Origin: a virus
Length of the DNA stretch: 40,318 nucleotides
Strand: one strand, 5' to 3'
Virus record (IMG/VR): IMGVR_UViG_3300031576_000148
Coordinates: 1-40,318 of that record
The position numbers and the translations under genes were made by a program. This document shows, piece by piece, positions 9,101-17,618 of this stretch. The stretch's first letter is position 1; each line of letters opens with the position of its first letter. The notes beneath the pieces are model-generated. The model was not told where the DNA came from. It saw nothing but the letters and a program-made list of their open reading frames with translations, and did no database searches.

Positions 9101-11445
9101 CTGCAACTGATGGATTCTTGTATATTCCATATATGCAAGGTGTAGCTACAGGAGTTCCAACTGCATACACTGGAAAGAGTGCAATTGCCTATGACGAAAC
9201 CAACAACCAATTAGTGATAAGAGATGTCGCAGAAGGAGTCTGGAAAACAATAGGAGGTGGTGGAAGTCATGCGTTATTATCAGCGACGCATAGTGATACA
9301 GTAACACAAACCGTTTCTAGAGGTTCGTTAGTTGTAGGGAAGACTGCAACTCCAGTGTGGGATGAATTGGTTATCGGAGGAGCAAACACAATCCTAGCTT
9401 CAGATGGAACCGATGCAATCTGGACTACACTTGCAAAAGCACACTTGCCAGCAAGCATAGCTTACGAAGATGAAGCTAATATTTTCACACAAAACCAACG
9501 TATAGCAAAGACTGGGGATTATATTCCATTTACAATTTATAGAAATGAAATTGTCGCAGATGGTGCATTTCTATCATCATGGGAAACTCATGGTCAATCT
9601 GACACTGGCGTTGAACGAGTTTATGGTGCAATAAACACGTATGTAATAGATGACGTAAACACAGCAGAAGATGGTGGTGTAGAATATGAAGCACTAACTG
9701 CTGGTTCACTTGACGCATATTTCATACTAAACGAATTAGGTGCTAACAATGTAAAGTTCTTCAAAAATGTAAATATCAATTCAAACACAATCACAAATGC
9801 AGTTTTAGGTTCTGGTTCTTCGATGAACCTTACTAATGTTGCAATATCAGGAACGAAGGCTCAGTTTGATGCTGCATTATCAAATGATAACTTTGCCTAC
9901 ATTGGTCAAGCTAATGTCTTTACACAAAATCAACAGGTGGAAAGGACTGGAGCAATACCCACTTTAGAATTAGACAGACCAGAAGTCCTTGCAGATACAA
10001 CCACATTAGGTGCACTAACTTTCAACGGATTCTCATCAACATCAGTCGCCAGAAAGTTTGCAGAGATAAGATCAAGTATGGAGGATGATACAAATACAAC
10101 AGAGGACGGAGGCTTGGTGCTTTCTGTAATGCAGGCAGGAACCTTGACTGATTATCTAACAATTAACGAAGGAATCAATACAAAAATCAAATCCTATAGA
10201 AACTTTGAGATTGAAAGAACTGGAACTGGTGCGTTATTACAATTTGACAGACCAGAAGTTGTAGCTGACAATTCAGTCCTTGGCTCATTTACATTTGAAG
10301 GTCTTTCATCTACTTCTGTCCCACGAACCTATGTCGAAATAATGGGAATTATGGCTGATGACACCAACACAACCGAAGACGGAGAATTACAACTAAGAGT
10401 AATCGAAGCAGGATCTATGGTAAATTACATTCGACTAAACAATGCTGTCGGACTTGATATAGACATGATGAAGCCTGTCAACTTCAATGCACAAGCACTG
10501 TCAGGAATCCTATCCATGGCAATGAGCACTGACACTGCACACACAATCGATGATACTGCAGCGATTCTCAGATTCAATGTCCCAACTGGGGATACATTCG
10601 CTTTCAGAATCAACGCAGTTGATGAACTGACTCTTTCTGCAAGTGCACTGGATCTCCAAACCAACTGGCTTGACATGTCAGAGCAAGCTGTACCTGCTAC
10701 GCCTGCTGCTAATCAGGCAAGAATCTATGCTTTTGATGAAGCTGGGTTTTCAGAGTTTGCATATAAAAATGACAATGGAAGAATCTCATATCTACAGGAT
10801 GCAGGAGCATGGAGATTACGAAGACCGCTTTCTATTTTCCCAAGCCCGATAACTATCAGCACTGTTTCAACCACTGGCCCTATATCAAGTGGTATTGTGG
10901 CACTTACTGGCACATGGACTGGCGTGACTGGTGATGCCGATGGCCCAAGAAGAAACCTTCCGACAGCTTCAACCAATAATTCAGAATCTGGATTTGACTT
11001 TCTAACCACTCCATCTGTGAGGAGTGCCTTCAATATTGATATCACAATAAAATGTAAAATCATTTCAACCGCAGTCAGAAGATTTTGGTTTGGATTTTTC
11101 ACTGCAACTCCGATGGCGTCAGATGCTCCAACAGCAGTACATTGGGGAATCCGACTAAGCACTGCTGCGGGGTCAACCCAATTCGTCCTTTCAACTGCTG
11201 ATGGGACAGCACAAAGTGAGGTAAACCTTTTGGCTTCCGATGCAGCGATTCACACCATAAGATTAATCACAGATAATGCAAATTCCAGAGTAGGTGCAAG
11301 CATAGATGGTGCAGCAATTACTTGGAAAACAACAAACTATCCGACAAGTACGACCAATGTCGGACTAGTTACAAGACTGAGAACTTTGGAAGCAGTTGCT
11401 AAAAACTGGGACTGGTCATGGTGTGAAGGTAGTATAGACAAGTAG
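6166..11445 (+). CDS. Giant repetitive tail fibre / receptor-binding protein
   Basis: This 1759-aa protein is low in Cys and rich in Thr, Asn, Ala, Gly and Asp, typical of trimeric phage fibres. Residues 1-100 look like an attachment region (ending in LTDVTSNLQAQLDNKA, a common fibre motif). Two copies of a KLY-x-DG...GGDTYL module occur at 7432 and 8935. Four related ~95-residue units start at 8311, 9475, 9910 and 10204, marked by FT-x-NQ, RPEV and DD-x-N-x-x-EDG. The last ~211 residues (from W1549) form a domain repeated at the end of the 810-aa protein at 21713. The gene's place, between portal and capsid genes, is unusual for a tail fibre. Confidence 0.75.
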   Translation: MVSLIKDPSPDGPTTGSPDAEGRVIYTDMYNEIADRLGLPRPTGNRVVITTAAGLYDVSVITDVKLGYLTDVTSNLQAQLDNKASLITNNNFGAFYEDHAGIATPANPGAGTRRIFVDSGTNKLSVRTSGGTTVSLEEQGSGGEANTASNVGTGAGVFKQKVGVDLEFKSFIGETNRLVITSNASDLTLTVGTEVLLTNVDQTITSAKTWTIADTTNKVPITINQNDITNNPRGISIINAGTAASLFVDPNGATSTSTSVGGAILLENTGNNGAGFILYSNAGASATGRLMNIRADNSLFANPCLHIDNDGIANAVEIVQNGVDASANALNVVSINDLDTCVGISGQESGKGTVKITHTKPVAADTNASALSISLEGVGTAAQGLFIDSPATTTGKLVNIRNNAVEYVTITNGGDLVLRALTKLYLDGVAGAGGDTYLVESAANIPRISAGGNFVDFDLAGATAATKAVLDFNQTVDRTYTFPNATGTVIITGLANQITDTEIAAHTSTKITITTKGQLNSAIVYNDQTNAFGDFEQSFKDNQLKIFNPADTFKYIITAGAITVADRILNLPVITGTDTLAVLLLAQTLEQKTLGTGTIFSVIPTINDGITFTFNPSATVAGINVGALSGDPSSPVNADIWYDSTANKFRARENGTSKDLIGGAGSNEFADNLFRIIGSGDSTKKLAFEVDGITTATTRTWTVPNADSTFAGLSIANVFTANQEVEKTGAIPTLTFDRPEVVVDATQISEIISSGFSDSSVARTYSAIRTYVVDDVNLAEDGELRIAVIRNGTVEEFIRLNNAAGNDIEIAKNMDMLGNRIQMATSAYLQQTSVSNVFLIGDSAILGCKPASASGVATFMLRNGNDEANTSYMQFGATATFIGIISGQSGSGTLLPMEFRVGGASPSILVLTTALDVVLKDGSKLYFDGSSGVGGDTYLDHSAANRLRATVGGQTALDLVQNGSLVNVVSGVQAILSTTATDGFLYIPYMQGVATGVPTAYTGKSAIAYDETNNQLVIRDVAEGVWKTIGGGGSHALLSATHSDTVTQTVSRGSLVVGKTATPVWDELVIGGANTILASDGTDAIWTTLAKAHLPASIAYEDEANIFTQNQRIAKTGDYIPFTIYRNEIVADGAFLSSWETHGQSDTGVERVYGAINTYVIDDVNTAEDGGVEYEALTAGSLDAYFILNELGANNVKFFKNVNINSNTITNAVLGSGSSMNLTNVAISGTKAQFDAALSNDNFAYIGQANVFTQNQQVERTGAIPTLELDRPEVLADTTTLGALTFNGFSSTSVARKFAEIRSSMEDDTNTTEDGGLVLSVMQAGTLTDYLTINEGINTKIKSYRNFEIERTGTGALLQFDRPEVVADNSVLGSFTFEGLSSTSVPRTYVEIMGIMADDTNTTEDGELQLRVIEAGSMVNYIRLNNAVGLDIDMMKPVNFNAQALSGILSMAMSTDTAHTIDDTAAILRFNVPTGDTFAFRINAVDELTLSASALDLQTNWLDMSEQAVPATPAANQARIYAFDEAGFSEFAYKNDNGRISYLQDAGAWRLRRPLSIFPSPITISTVSTTGPISSGIVALTGTWTGVTGDADGPRRNLPTASTNNSESGFDFLTTPSVRSAFNIDITIKCKIISTAVRRFWFGFFTATPMASDAPTAVHWGIRLSTAAGSTQFVLSTADGTAQSEVNLLASDAAIHTIRLITDNANSRVGASIDGAAITWKTTNYPTSTTNVGLVTRLRTLEAVAKNWDWSWCEGSIDK
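8311..10476 (+). repeat. Four degenerate ~95-aa fibre repeats
   Basis: Units begin near 8311, 9475, 9910 and 10204. Each has an FTQNQ-like opening (weak in the fourth), GAIPTL-like and RPEV segments, a SVAR/SVPR turn, the DD-x-N-x-x-EDG motif and a closing strand with LN. DNA identity is low, so the repeats are old or diversified. They probably build repeated segments of the fibre shaft. Confidence 0.65.
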
Positions 11446-11453
11446 GAGGTGAT
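11444..11453 (+). promoter_or_regulatory. Strong Shine-Dalgarno sequence
   Basis: AGGAGGTGAT overlaps the fibre stop codon and lies 3 nt before ATG 11457. It is close to a full complement of the 16S rRNA 3' end. Most other genes here rely on leaderless or overlapping starts, so this is the clearest ribosome-binding site in the window. It selects ATG 11457 over TTG 11454. Confidence 0.75.
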
Positions 11454-11456
11454 TTG

Positions 11457-11993
11457 ATGACACAAAAGAGATTCATTTTTGGAAAAGATGCAACCGACCT
11501 ATGCAATAATCGTCATTATACAGACAATCCTGTAGATCCAATAATATGCAGAATAGAGAATCAACCCATACTTGCAATCGACTCATGGGAAAATATCTCA
11601 GCTAATGACAACGCAACTTCACGAATGGGAGCAAGGATTGTTTCAAAGGACGGTGTAACTGTCAGACAGACATTATTTTCTGTTGCAAACTTTGGCCCAA
11701 CGACAGAATTCAACACAGCAAACAGAAACAAGACTTTTGCAGATAGTGATGTTGTCACTGGAACATATACAACAGTTGATGGAGACAGGCTAGTAATAGA
11801 GATAGGACATTCTGATGCTTCTGGAACCACGATAGCATGCACTACAAACTGGGGAGAAAGTGCAGCCTCTGACCTGCTTGAGGACGAAACAGACACCGCA
11901 GGAGATCCTTGGATTGAGTTTAGCAATACTATAACATTCCAAAATGAAGACATAGTAAGAGAATCAATGCCTGTAACAGCAATGGTGGTCTAG
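11457..11993 (+). CDS. Virion-associated beta protein, fibre operon
   Basis: The 178-aa protein has repeated Thr/Val-rich strands and acidic loops (for example EIGHSDASGTTIACTTNWG, then LLEDETDTAG), suggesting a beta-sandwich accessory to the fibre. It is translated from a strong Shine-Dalgarno site directly after the fibre gene and stops one base before the next ATG. I recognise no family. A fibre chaperone or a fibre-tip subunit would fit the position. Confidence 0.6.
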   Translation: MTQKRFIFGKDATDLCNNRHYTDNPVDPIICRIENQPILAIDSWENISANDNATSRMGARIVSKDGVTVRQTLFSVANFGPTTEFNTANRNKTFADSDVVTGTYTTVDGDRLVIEIGHSDASGTTIACTTNWGESAASDLLEDETDTAGDPWIEFSNTITFQNEDIVRESMPVTAMVV

Positions 11994-12278
11994 ATGGGCT
12001 TTTTTGGGGACAGGTTCAGCAGGCATTATTATGTAGTTTTAGCAGCACCTCCACCGGCTCCATCCATACCTACAGACAAGCCAAGGAGACCACTGGGACC
12101 ATCATATCAACTAACCAAGTTTGCTGCCAAAATCAAGGTCATCGGGCATGTGATACAGAGACCAGTGCCACCAAGCGTGCCACAGCCACCACAATTTCAC
12201 GCTGATGATATAGACAAACACACCAAGAGGCAGTTCAAAAAATTCTTTGACATACTGCATGACCTTGATGATCAATGA
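11994..12278 (+). CDS. Proline-rich hypothetical protein
   Basis: The 94-aa protein has a hydrophobic N-terminus (YYVVLAAPPPAP), a proline-rich middle (residues 18-65) and a charged helical end. The ATG directly follows the preceding stop. No family was recognised. It may be a small linker or assembly factor for the fibre. Confidence 0.55.
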   Translation: MGFFGDRFSRHYYVVLAAPPPAPSIPTDKPRRPLGPSYQLTKFAAKIKVIGHVIQRPVPPSVPQPPQFHADDIDKHTKRQFKKFFDILHDLDDQ

Positions 12279-12281
12279 GTC

Positions 12282-12288
12282 TTTAAAT
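12282..12288 (+). promoter_or_regulatory. TATA-box promoter of the capsid gene
   Basis: TTTAAAT starts 29 nt before ATG 12311 in a 32-nt gap, consistent with a leaderless transcript. Confidence 0.5.
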
Positions 12289-12310
12289 CCAACAACAACC
12301 ACCGCGTAGT

Positions 12311-14668
12311 ATGAAACGCAAGGCATTGGAGATGTATTTTGATGACACCTTTAACATAGTTGAAACTAGAGATGGCACAAAAATATCGGGAAGGCTTGCG
12401 TATCCTGGGATCTCCAAAAACGGCAAACTGTACTCCATCGACCAACTCATGGCAGGCCACGACAAGACACTGTCTGTATGGTTGAATCATGCTGAACTGT
12501 TAGGAACTGAAGACATAGGGCCAGACCTGCTACCTGATAGCTACAGACAGAGACTGTCAAACAATGAAACAATAATTCTTGGTTCAATACATCTAACATT
12601 CAATCCAGACACACTTGAGTTATTGTATGATGCAGTCATCACTGATCCATTCTACAAACAAAAACAAATTCTAAAAAGAATGGCAGTTTCACAAGGTGTC
12701 TTGCACTACAAAGACATTCCAGAATTTTGTGATTCCATTACATGTTACAAAATAATTCAAGGATCACAATATGAAGAAGTGTCACTTGTTTTTCATCCAG
12801 GGTTTCCAATAATGACTCTCACTATAGAGAATAATAATAGTTATAAACTCAAAGAGAGAATACTAGCTATAATGTCTGAAGAGAGTGCAACAAAAAAATC
12901 CACGGAAGGAGATTGTGCATGTGGAAAATCTTCTGAGGCTGACCAAGCATCTGGAACTATGACAGCCGCTGGACAATGTGCAGAGGGACAGGTATGGGAC
13001 CCCGCCAAAGGTGCATGTGTACCAATACCAAACGCTGGAAATCCAATAACAAACGCAGGCGGTTCCAGTCCATCACAAGTTGCAGGAGAATCTGATAAAA
13101 TTAAAAAAGCCGAGGAAGCAGTTGAAGCCTCTCGTAAGGCAATGGAGTCCGCTTCCAAGGAATTAAAAGACGCTAAAGAAAAATTACAAAAAACCAATGA
13201 GATGAAGGACGAAGATGAAGAGAAACCAAAAGAAAAGAAATCCGACGAATACCAAGTACCCGCAGGCACTGGTCCAAACGCGGATACCGGCTCTAGGAAA
13301 AGGGCACAAGAGGCATACAACGCAAAACTAGAGTCTCATTACAAGTCTATAGAGGCAGCACAGGTAGCATCAGACGCTTACATTAAAACAGTCATGGCAT
13401 TTGCCAAAGAGAACGCCACACGAAACGCCACAGTCACACAAAACGGTGACGCTATGGCACGAACAAAGGCACTGGAATCGGCAAACTTATCACCAAAACA
13501 ATGGGTTGACCAAATAATAAAATCACCAGAATCTGCACCATGGCACAAGACATGGATTGTTACACCAGACTATATGGACATGTTCGTAACAAAGAAATTC
13601 AAATCCACTGAAGGAGCATTCCTAAATCCAATATTCACCCCATATGAAAAACACATGGAGTATATCAAATCCGCTGAAGCCACAAATGTTGCAATGGCAG
13701 GAGGGACAGATCCCAACAACTTCCAAAGAACACTATCCGAACTAGTTCTCGTATATCCGGACGGTATGATAGTAACACCAATACAACAATTCTGTGAAAC
13801 AGCAATATTGCCGCCAGGAAAGAAAGAACACTTGTTCTATGATGTAAACGTGCCATTATTTGCAGCAGTAGATGAGACAAACCTAGATGCAGGTGGAGGT
13901 GGATATGCACTTGCAGCAAGTGACGTAACTATCAACGCATCTGGTGGAAAGACATCACCACAGGGAGGCCTTGTTAGAATTGGCTTCTCACAATTAGAAG
14001 AGCTTCCAATAGATATCATCCAAAAGGTAAACATTGGATTCTCAATGCGCTCAGAGGACAGAAAGAACTTTGAAGTTCTTACAACATCCTATAACGACGA
14101 TACAGCTTACAATCCTGCAACTGACGCGGTCAGACCAAAGGGCGGAGGTAACAAGGGTGCAACAGACAGCCAGGGAAACACACACTGGGTAAACGGCAAC
14201 ACTGGTGCACAGCTAACATCAACAGACTCTGGTGCAACAGCAGCAGCAACATTCGCAGGACTCTTGGCAGCAAAGAAAGTAATTGCTGACACTGGACTCA
14301 ATGTAGAGAACACCATGACATATCTTCCATATGGAGGAATACTACAATTAATCAAGGATACCGCAATCACAACATACCTACAGAGATCAGTACCTGAGGT
14401 AATTACAGAAGGATTCATTGAAAAGATAGCGGGAACACAACTCATTGCATCTTCACAGACTCCTACAGGTTCAGGTGCAACTGTAAAGCGTGGATGCATG
14501 TTCCTTCCAACAGTATCATTTGGCTTTGTAACAGGTAGGGAATTACAGATTGATGCAGAACGTGTCGCCAGGCAACAGTCAGTGTTTGCAAGCGCATCAA
14601 TAAAGATGGCAGCATTCTGCAAGAAGATAGAGTCAACCTGCAGATTCAGCTTCAATCCAGCAGCCTAA
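12311..14668 (+). CDS. Prohead protease-scaffold-major capsid protein fusion
   Basis: One 785-aa chain appears to combine three head functions. Residues 1-170 look like an HK97-type prohead protease, with likely catalytic H60 in WLNHAELLG and S158 in EEVSLVFHPGFP. Residues ~185-330 are low-complexity and then coiled coil (Lys/Glu/Ala), as in a scaffold or delta domain. Residues ~330-785 are the HK97-fold capsid part, with long beta and helix segments ending in TCRFSFNPAA. Separate protease and capsid genes are the commoner arrangement. An internal TATA box sits 30 nt before the in-frame ATG 12872 (M188), which may allow the capsid part to be made alone and in excess. Confidence 0.8.
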   Translation: MKRKALEMYFDDTFNIVETRDGTKISGRLAYPGISKNGKLYSIDQLMAGHDKTLSVWLNHAELLGTEDIGPDLLPDSYRQRLSNNETIILGSIHLTFNPDTLELLYDAVITDPFYKQKQILKRMAVSQGVLHYKDIPEFCDSITCYKIIQGSQYEEVSLVFHPGFPIMTLTIENNNSYKLKERILAIMSEESATKKSTEGDCACGKSSEADQASGTMTAAGQCAEGQVWDPAKGACVPIPNAGNPITNAGGSSPSQVAGESDKIKKAEEAVEASRKAMESASKELKDAKEKLQKTNEMKDEDEEKPKEKKSDEYQVPAGTGPNADTGSRKRAQEAYNAKLESHYKSIEAAQVASDAYIKTVMAFAKENATRNATVTQNGDAMARTKALESANLSPKQWVDQIIKSPESAPWHKTWIVTPDYMDMFVTKKFKSTEGAFLNPIFTPYEKHMEYIKSAEATNVAMAGGTDPNNFQRTLSELVLVYPDGMIVTPIQQFCETAILPPGKKEHLFYDVNVPLFAAVDETNLDAGGGGYALAASDVTINASGGKTSPQGGLVRIGFSQLEELPIDIIQKVNIGFSMRSEDRKNFEVLTTSYNDDTAYNPATDAVRPKGGGNKGATDSQGNTHWVNGNTGAQLTSTDSGATAAATFAGLLAAKKVIADTGLNVENTMTYLPYGGILQLIKDTAITTYLQRSVPEVITEGFIEKIAGTQLIASSQTPTGSGATVKRGCMFLPTVSFGFVTGRELQIDAERVARQQSVFASASIKMAAFCKKIESTCRFSFNPAA
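12842..12848 (+). promoter_or_regulatory. Possible internal promoter for the capsid part
   Basis: TATAAAC begins 30 nt upstream of in-frame ATG 12872, the same spacing as true gene starts here. The ATG opens the segment between protease and scaffold. It would give a leaderless mRNA for a ~598-aa scaffold-capsid protein. Confidence 0.45.
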
Positions 14669-14672
14669 ACTC

Positions 14673-14680
14673 TTTTATCT
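14673..14680 (+). promoter_or_regulatory. TATA-like promoter before the connector gene
   Basis: TTTTATCT starts 29 nt before ATG 14702. The surrounding T-rich tract could also terminate the capsid transcript. Confidence 0.4.
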
Positions 14681-14701
14681 TTTCTTTTCATACAACAACT
14701 A

Positions 14702-15187
14702 ATGGCATACACATCAATCTACTCCACGCTTGCAACAATCAAGCTGAGGGCACCACAGTTTAACACAGGCTTTGATTCCGTGTTGGAAGAATACCAGAGG
14801 TCTGTAGACGATGATATCACGACAGCACTCAGGGCAACGCTTGGCGAGTTTGACCAGAACGTTTATCGTATAATATTACCACTCACAGGAACGTTTGACC
14901 AGATAGATCCGCAGAAGATGGAAGTCACACTGCACATCCATGACGACATCAAGCAGATTGCAAACGAGGCTGTAATAGCATTGGCCAGATGGGACTTTTC
15001 AGAAGCCAAGGAACGCAAGGATATATCAAGGATTGACATTGTATCCGAGATACAGAAGCATTACGGCAGCATCATATCAATACCACATGATTTCACAACG
15101 GAATTCCTAGAAGCAGACAAACTCACCTGGGATGACGGCCTGTTTATGCAGTTAGAGGATGACTCTGGTGTATGGCTGTGGGGATAG
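14702..15187 (+). CDS. Putative head-tail connector protein
   Basis: The 161-aa protein follows the capsid gene, where phages encode the gp6-like connector that seats on the portal. It is mostly helical, with an N-terminal LATIKLRAPQF helix and a middle helix IANEAVIALARWDFSEAKERKD. The start ATG has a TATA-like box 29 nt upstream. The assignment rests on position, size and helical character. Confidence 0.5.
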   Translation: MAYTSIYSTLATIKLRAPQFNTGFDSVLEEYQRSVDDDITTALRATLGEFDQNVYRIILPLTGTFDQIDPQKMEVTLHIHDDIKQIANEAVIALARWDFSEAKERKDISRIDIVSEIQKHYGSIISIPHDFTTEFLEADKLTWDDGLFMQLEDDSGVWLWG

Positions 15188-15190
15188 TTT

Positions 15191-15197
15191 TTTAAAC
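15191..15197 (+). promoter_or_regulatory. TATA box fused to a T-tract terminator
   Basis: TTTAAAC begins 27 nt before ATG 15218 and is part of a six-T tract (15188-15193) that directly follows the previous stop. Terminator and promoter share the same bases. Confidence 0.5.
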
Positions 15198-15217
15198 TTA
15201 CAATCAAATCATAAAAC

Positions 15218-15628
15218 ATGGCAAACAAGAAGGTCTCAAATGCAACCGCGGAACTATCCCCGACATACCGTGATGCCATACCGATAGCACATACAACAGA
15301 CGGCTCCACATATACACCTGAAAAAACGACACAACAGGACCTTACAAAATTAAGGATTGTCTCAAAGACATCCGTCTATACAATAGACGCAAATGACGAT
15401 GTCGTTTTATGTGACGCCACAGGAGGAATATTTACTGTAAATCTTCCGACAGCCGTAGGGATAGCAGGTGTCAAAAAAACAGTTAAAAAAATAGATTCTT
15501 CCGGCAATGCCATAACAGTTGATCCAAGCGGTGCACAGACAATAGACGGTGCAGCAACACACAGCCTGTCTTCACAGTGGGCAAAGGTAACAGTTATGTC
15601 AGACGGTGCCAACTGGCAGATAGTCTAA
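15218..15628 (+). CDS. Phage fibre/decoration-type beta domain protein
   Basis: The 136-aa protein carries, from about residue 50, the pattern YTIDANDDVVLCDATGG, FTVNLPTAVGIAG, KKIDSSGNAITVDP, QTIDGA and VMSDGANWQIV. This widespread beta domain is found in phage tail fibres and head decoration proteins. Here it stands alone among head-completion genes, which favours a decoration or collar role. It has its own leaderless promoter, and the next gene starts two bases after its stop with TTG. Confidence 0.65.
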   Translation: MANKKVSNATAELSPTYRDAIPIAHTTDGSTYTPEKTTQQDLTKLRIVSKTSVYTIDANDDVVLCDATGGIFTVNLPTAVGIAGVKKTVKKIDSSGNAITVDPSGAQTIDGAATHSLSSQWAKVTVMSDGANWQIV

Positions 15629-15629
15629 A

Positions 15630-16397
15630 TTGGCAGATTATACAAGTGCACAACTCCTAGCTGTAATCAATACAGTATCATCACCATTCACAAACACGCT
15701 GTTTTTCAAGCAGCCACAAATCCCACAACAGAGGATGTATCCATCAGTAGAAATCCAGAACATACAGCCAGAAGCACCAACTGAAACAACACAGTTAAGG
15801 CAGTATAATACACGTTTTGAGATTCGCATATTCATAAGATATGGTGCCCGTGCAACAGACACCGACAACCTGAGGACTCTGGAAAGAAACCTGCTGACAC
15901 TGCTTCTGTCTACAACATTCAACGACCTAAAGATGATAACAGAGACAGAGGACTTTGTACGTGGACCAATAAAAGAAAATCCCCTGAACGTTGACGGCAT
16001 CCAGTCAACGATAACACTGTCATTCCAGGAACTAGAGGCAACAGTCGGAATTATAGGTCTGCAACAGACCCTGACAATAGGATCAATCACTGATCTACAG
16101 ATAATATCGGAAATCTCTGACGAGGGCAGGAACTCTACACGAAGATCAGATGATTCCGGCACAACAAAGGTCACAAAGGGAATCAAGCGTGGAGCTAAAT
16201 TCTTGGAATACATGTACACAAAGGCAAACTTTGACACAATTGCAACACTTATCGACGCAGACAACGAGATAACCGTAACACTGACAGAGGGAGGAACACC
16301 AAGGGCGATGGTTGTAAAGCCGGTGTATCAGAGGACGTCTGTAAGGCTTGACGGACAAAAAACAGCCATACTACAACTGGAAATAATCAGTGGATAG
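15630..16397 (+). CDS. Putative tail terminator / neck protein
   Basis: The 255-aa protein starts with TTG one base after the preceding stop codon. Residues 1-135 have the alpha/beta pattern of tail-completion proteins: an N-terminal helix, then FEIRIFIRYGARATDTDNL and a final strand SFQELEAT. The second part (about 150-255) is beta-rich with basic patches and might be a tail-tube-like or neck domain. Two-domain organisation is unusual for a tail terminator (commonly 120-150 aa). No exact family was recognised. Confidence 0.5.
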   Translation: MADYTSAQLLAVINTVSSPFTNTLFFKQPQIPQQRMYPSVEIQNIQPEAPTETTQLRQYNTRFEIRIFIRYGARATDTDNLRTLERNLLTLLLSTTFNDLKMITETEDFVRGPIKENPLNVDGIQSTITLSFQELEATVGIIGLQQTLTIGSITDLQIISEISDEGRNSTRRSDDSGTTKVTKGIKRGAKFLEYMYTKANFDTIATLIDADNEITVTLTEGGTPRAMVVKPVYQRTSVRLDGQKTAILQLEIISG

Positions 16398-16427
16398 TTT
16401 TTTTAATATGTGGATGTAATGAAATTC

Positions 16428-16607
16428 ATGGATGTAACTTTCAAACTGATAGACGACACCGAAGTCTGCACACTCGATCTGACATCAAGCCCTGGACTGG
16501 ACGTGAGTTTTACATTTGATGAGAAATACTACAAGGTGGTTCATATCGATGATGACGGTGTATGTACTGTCAAAGAAGCGGACCCACAGACAGGACAAAT
16601 AACATAA
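16428..16607 (+). CDS. Small acidic protein in the tail operon
   Basis: A 59-aa beta-rich acidic protein with no recognised family. GTG 16410 and ATG 16419 are also possible starts; ATG 16428 is preferred because the TTTTTTTAATAT box (16398-16409) would place transcription start near it. It ends two bases before the next gene. Confidence 0.45.
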   Translation: MDVTFKLIDDTEVCTLDLTSSPGLDVSFTFDEKYYKVVHIDDDGVCTVKEADPQTGQIT

Positions 16608-16608
16608 C

Positions 16609-17100
16609 ATGGCAGATTTTGACTTTAACAGTCTCGTAGACCGTGCACAGTCTTTTGACTCCTTTGTCCAGCTAAAGTCAGGTGCAGACAGATACAGGTA
16701 CAAGTCACTTGATGGAATAACACCACTGTTTAATTATCCAAATCTGGACAGGGTTGCAGACGACGGAGCGTTGTATCTTACACCACAGGTGTCACAAAAC
16801 AAGGTATCACTTGATCTCGTACTTACCGCAGATCAGGTGGATACGGCAAACCCGCCAACAAACACCAGAACGGTGTCATATTTTCTGTACCAGAAGAACC
16901 TGCGCAACTCGGTGCAGGTGTCTGTATCAACGGTATATTACGCCAAGGATGCAAGCACTAACAAGTTTCTCAGGCTTGACTTTACATTTGAACTAGAGGA
17001 CGTCGGAATACCGCGATTAAACACAGACGGTGACAGCCTTCTAAAGATAGGCGGAAGGCTACTGCCAACAAGCATGACATTCATTCGCGGCTCCAGCTGA
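16609..17100 (+). CDS. Putative tail tube (major tail) protein
   Basis: The 163-aa protein is almost wholly beta-strand in character, with an N-terminal arm and strands such as KVSLDLVLTADQVDT, SVQVSVSTVYYAKDA and FLRLDFTFELEDVG. That is what one expects of a tail tube subunit in this position between tail-completion and tape-measure genes. Family membership is not certain from sequence alone. The stop overlaps the next start (TGATG). Confidence 0.5.
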   Translation: MADFDFNSLVDRAQSFDSFVQLKSGADRYRYKSLDGITPLFNYPNLDRVADDGALYLTPQVSQNKVSLDLVLTADQVDTANPPTNTRTVSYFLYQKNLRNSVQVSVSTVYYAKDASTNKFLRLDFTFELEDVGIPRLNTDGDSLLKIGGRLLPTSMTFIRGSS

Positions 17101-17618
17101 TGGTCTCATTAAAGGGCAGTAACATCATAATCAAAAACGAGCAGGATCTCTACAAGATGCAGACTGCGTTATCACAGATACAGGCTCAATACACACCGTT
17201 TCTGGTATTCGAGCTTACAACCATGATAAATATAATGATAGTAGACAAGATACAAGAAAAGATGCGGCGTGCAGGTGTATCAAGAAAGGTTATAGATAGG
17301 ACGTACCTTGACAGACAGGTAATAGAAAACGGCAGGGAGATAATTTTTACAATAAAATCCGATTACATCAGCGAGACAGGATTTCCCGTGGCCAGAATGA
17401 TAGAATACGGACGGCGTGCATATACCGTCAGGGTAAAATACAAAAAGGCTCTATCCTGGATAGACGAGGGTGTCAGGAAGTTTGCAAGGCAGACAAACAT
17501 TCCAGTCAAGCCAGGACTGTTTGCAATTGTAAATACAATAAGATCTGAAACCCCAAAGATACAAAGAGAACTGAACAAACGAACTAAAAAGTGGATATCA
17601 TCAATTTTAAAATCATAA
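17100..17618 (+). CDS. HK97-gp10-like neck / tail-completion protein
   Basis: The 172-aa basic protein has a pattern like HK97 gp10 proteins: an N-terminal helix pair, a central MIEYGRRAYTVRV region (gp10 proteins commonly have an EyGt-type motif here), and a C-terminal helix with KPGLFAIVNTIRSETPKIQREL. Such proteins join head and tail. The start ATG overlaps the upstream stop, so it is coupled to the tube gene. Confidence 0.6.
   Translation: MVSLKGSNIIIKNEQDLYKMQTALSQIQAQYTPFLVFELTTMINIMIVDKIQEKMRRAGVSRKVIDRTYLDRQVIENGREIIFTIKSDYISETGFPVARMIEYGRRAYTVRVKYKKALSWIDEGVRKFARQTNIPVKPGLFAIVNTIRSETPKIQRELNKRTKKWISSILKS

Noticed and set aside
15638-16264. Long minus-strand ORF (208 aa) opposite the tail-terminator candidate
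   Set aside because: It lies fully within a plus-strand gene that fits the operon and has no promoter or family features.
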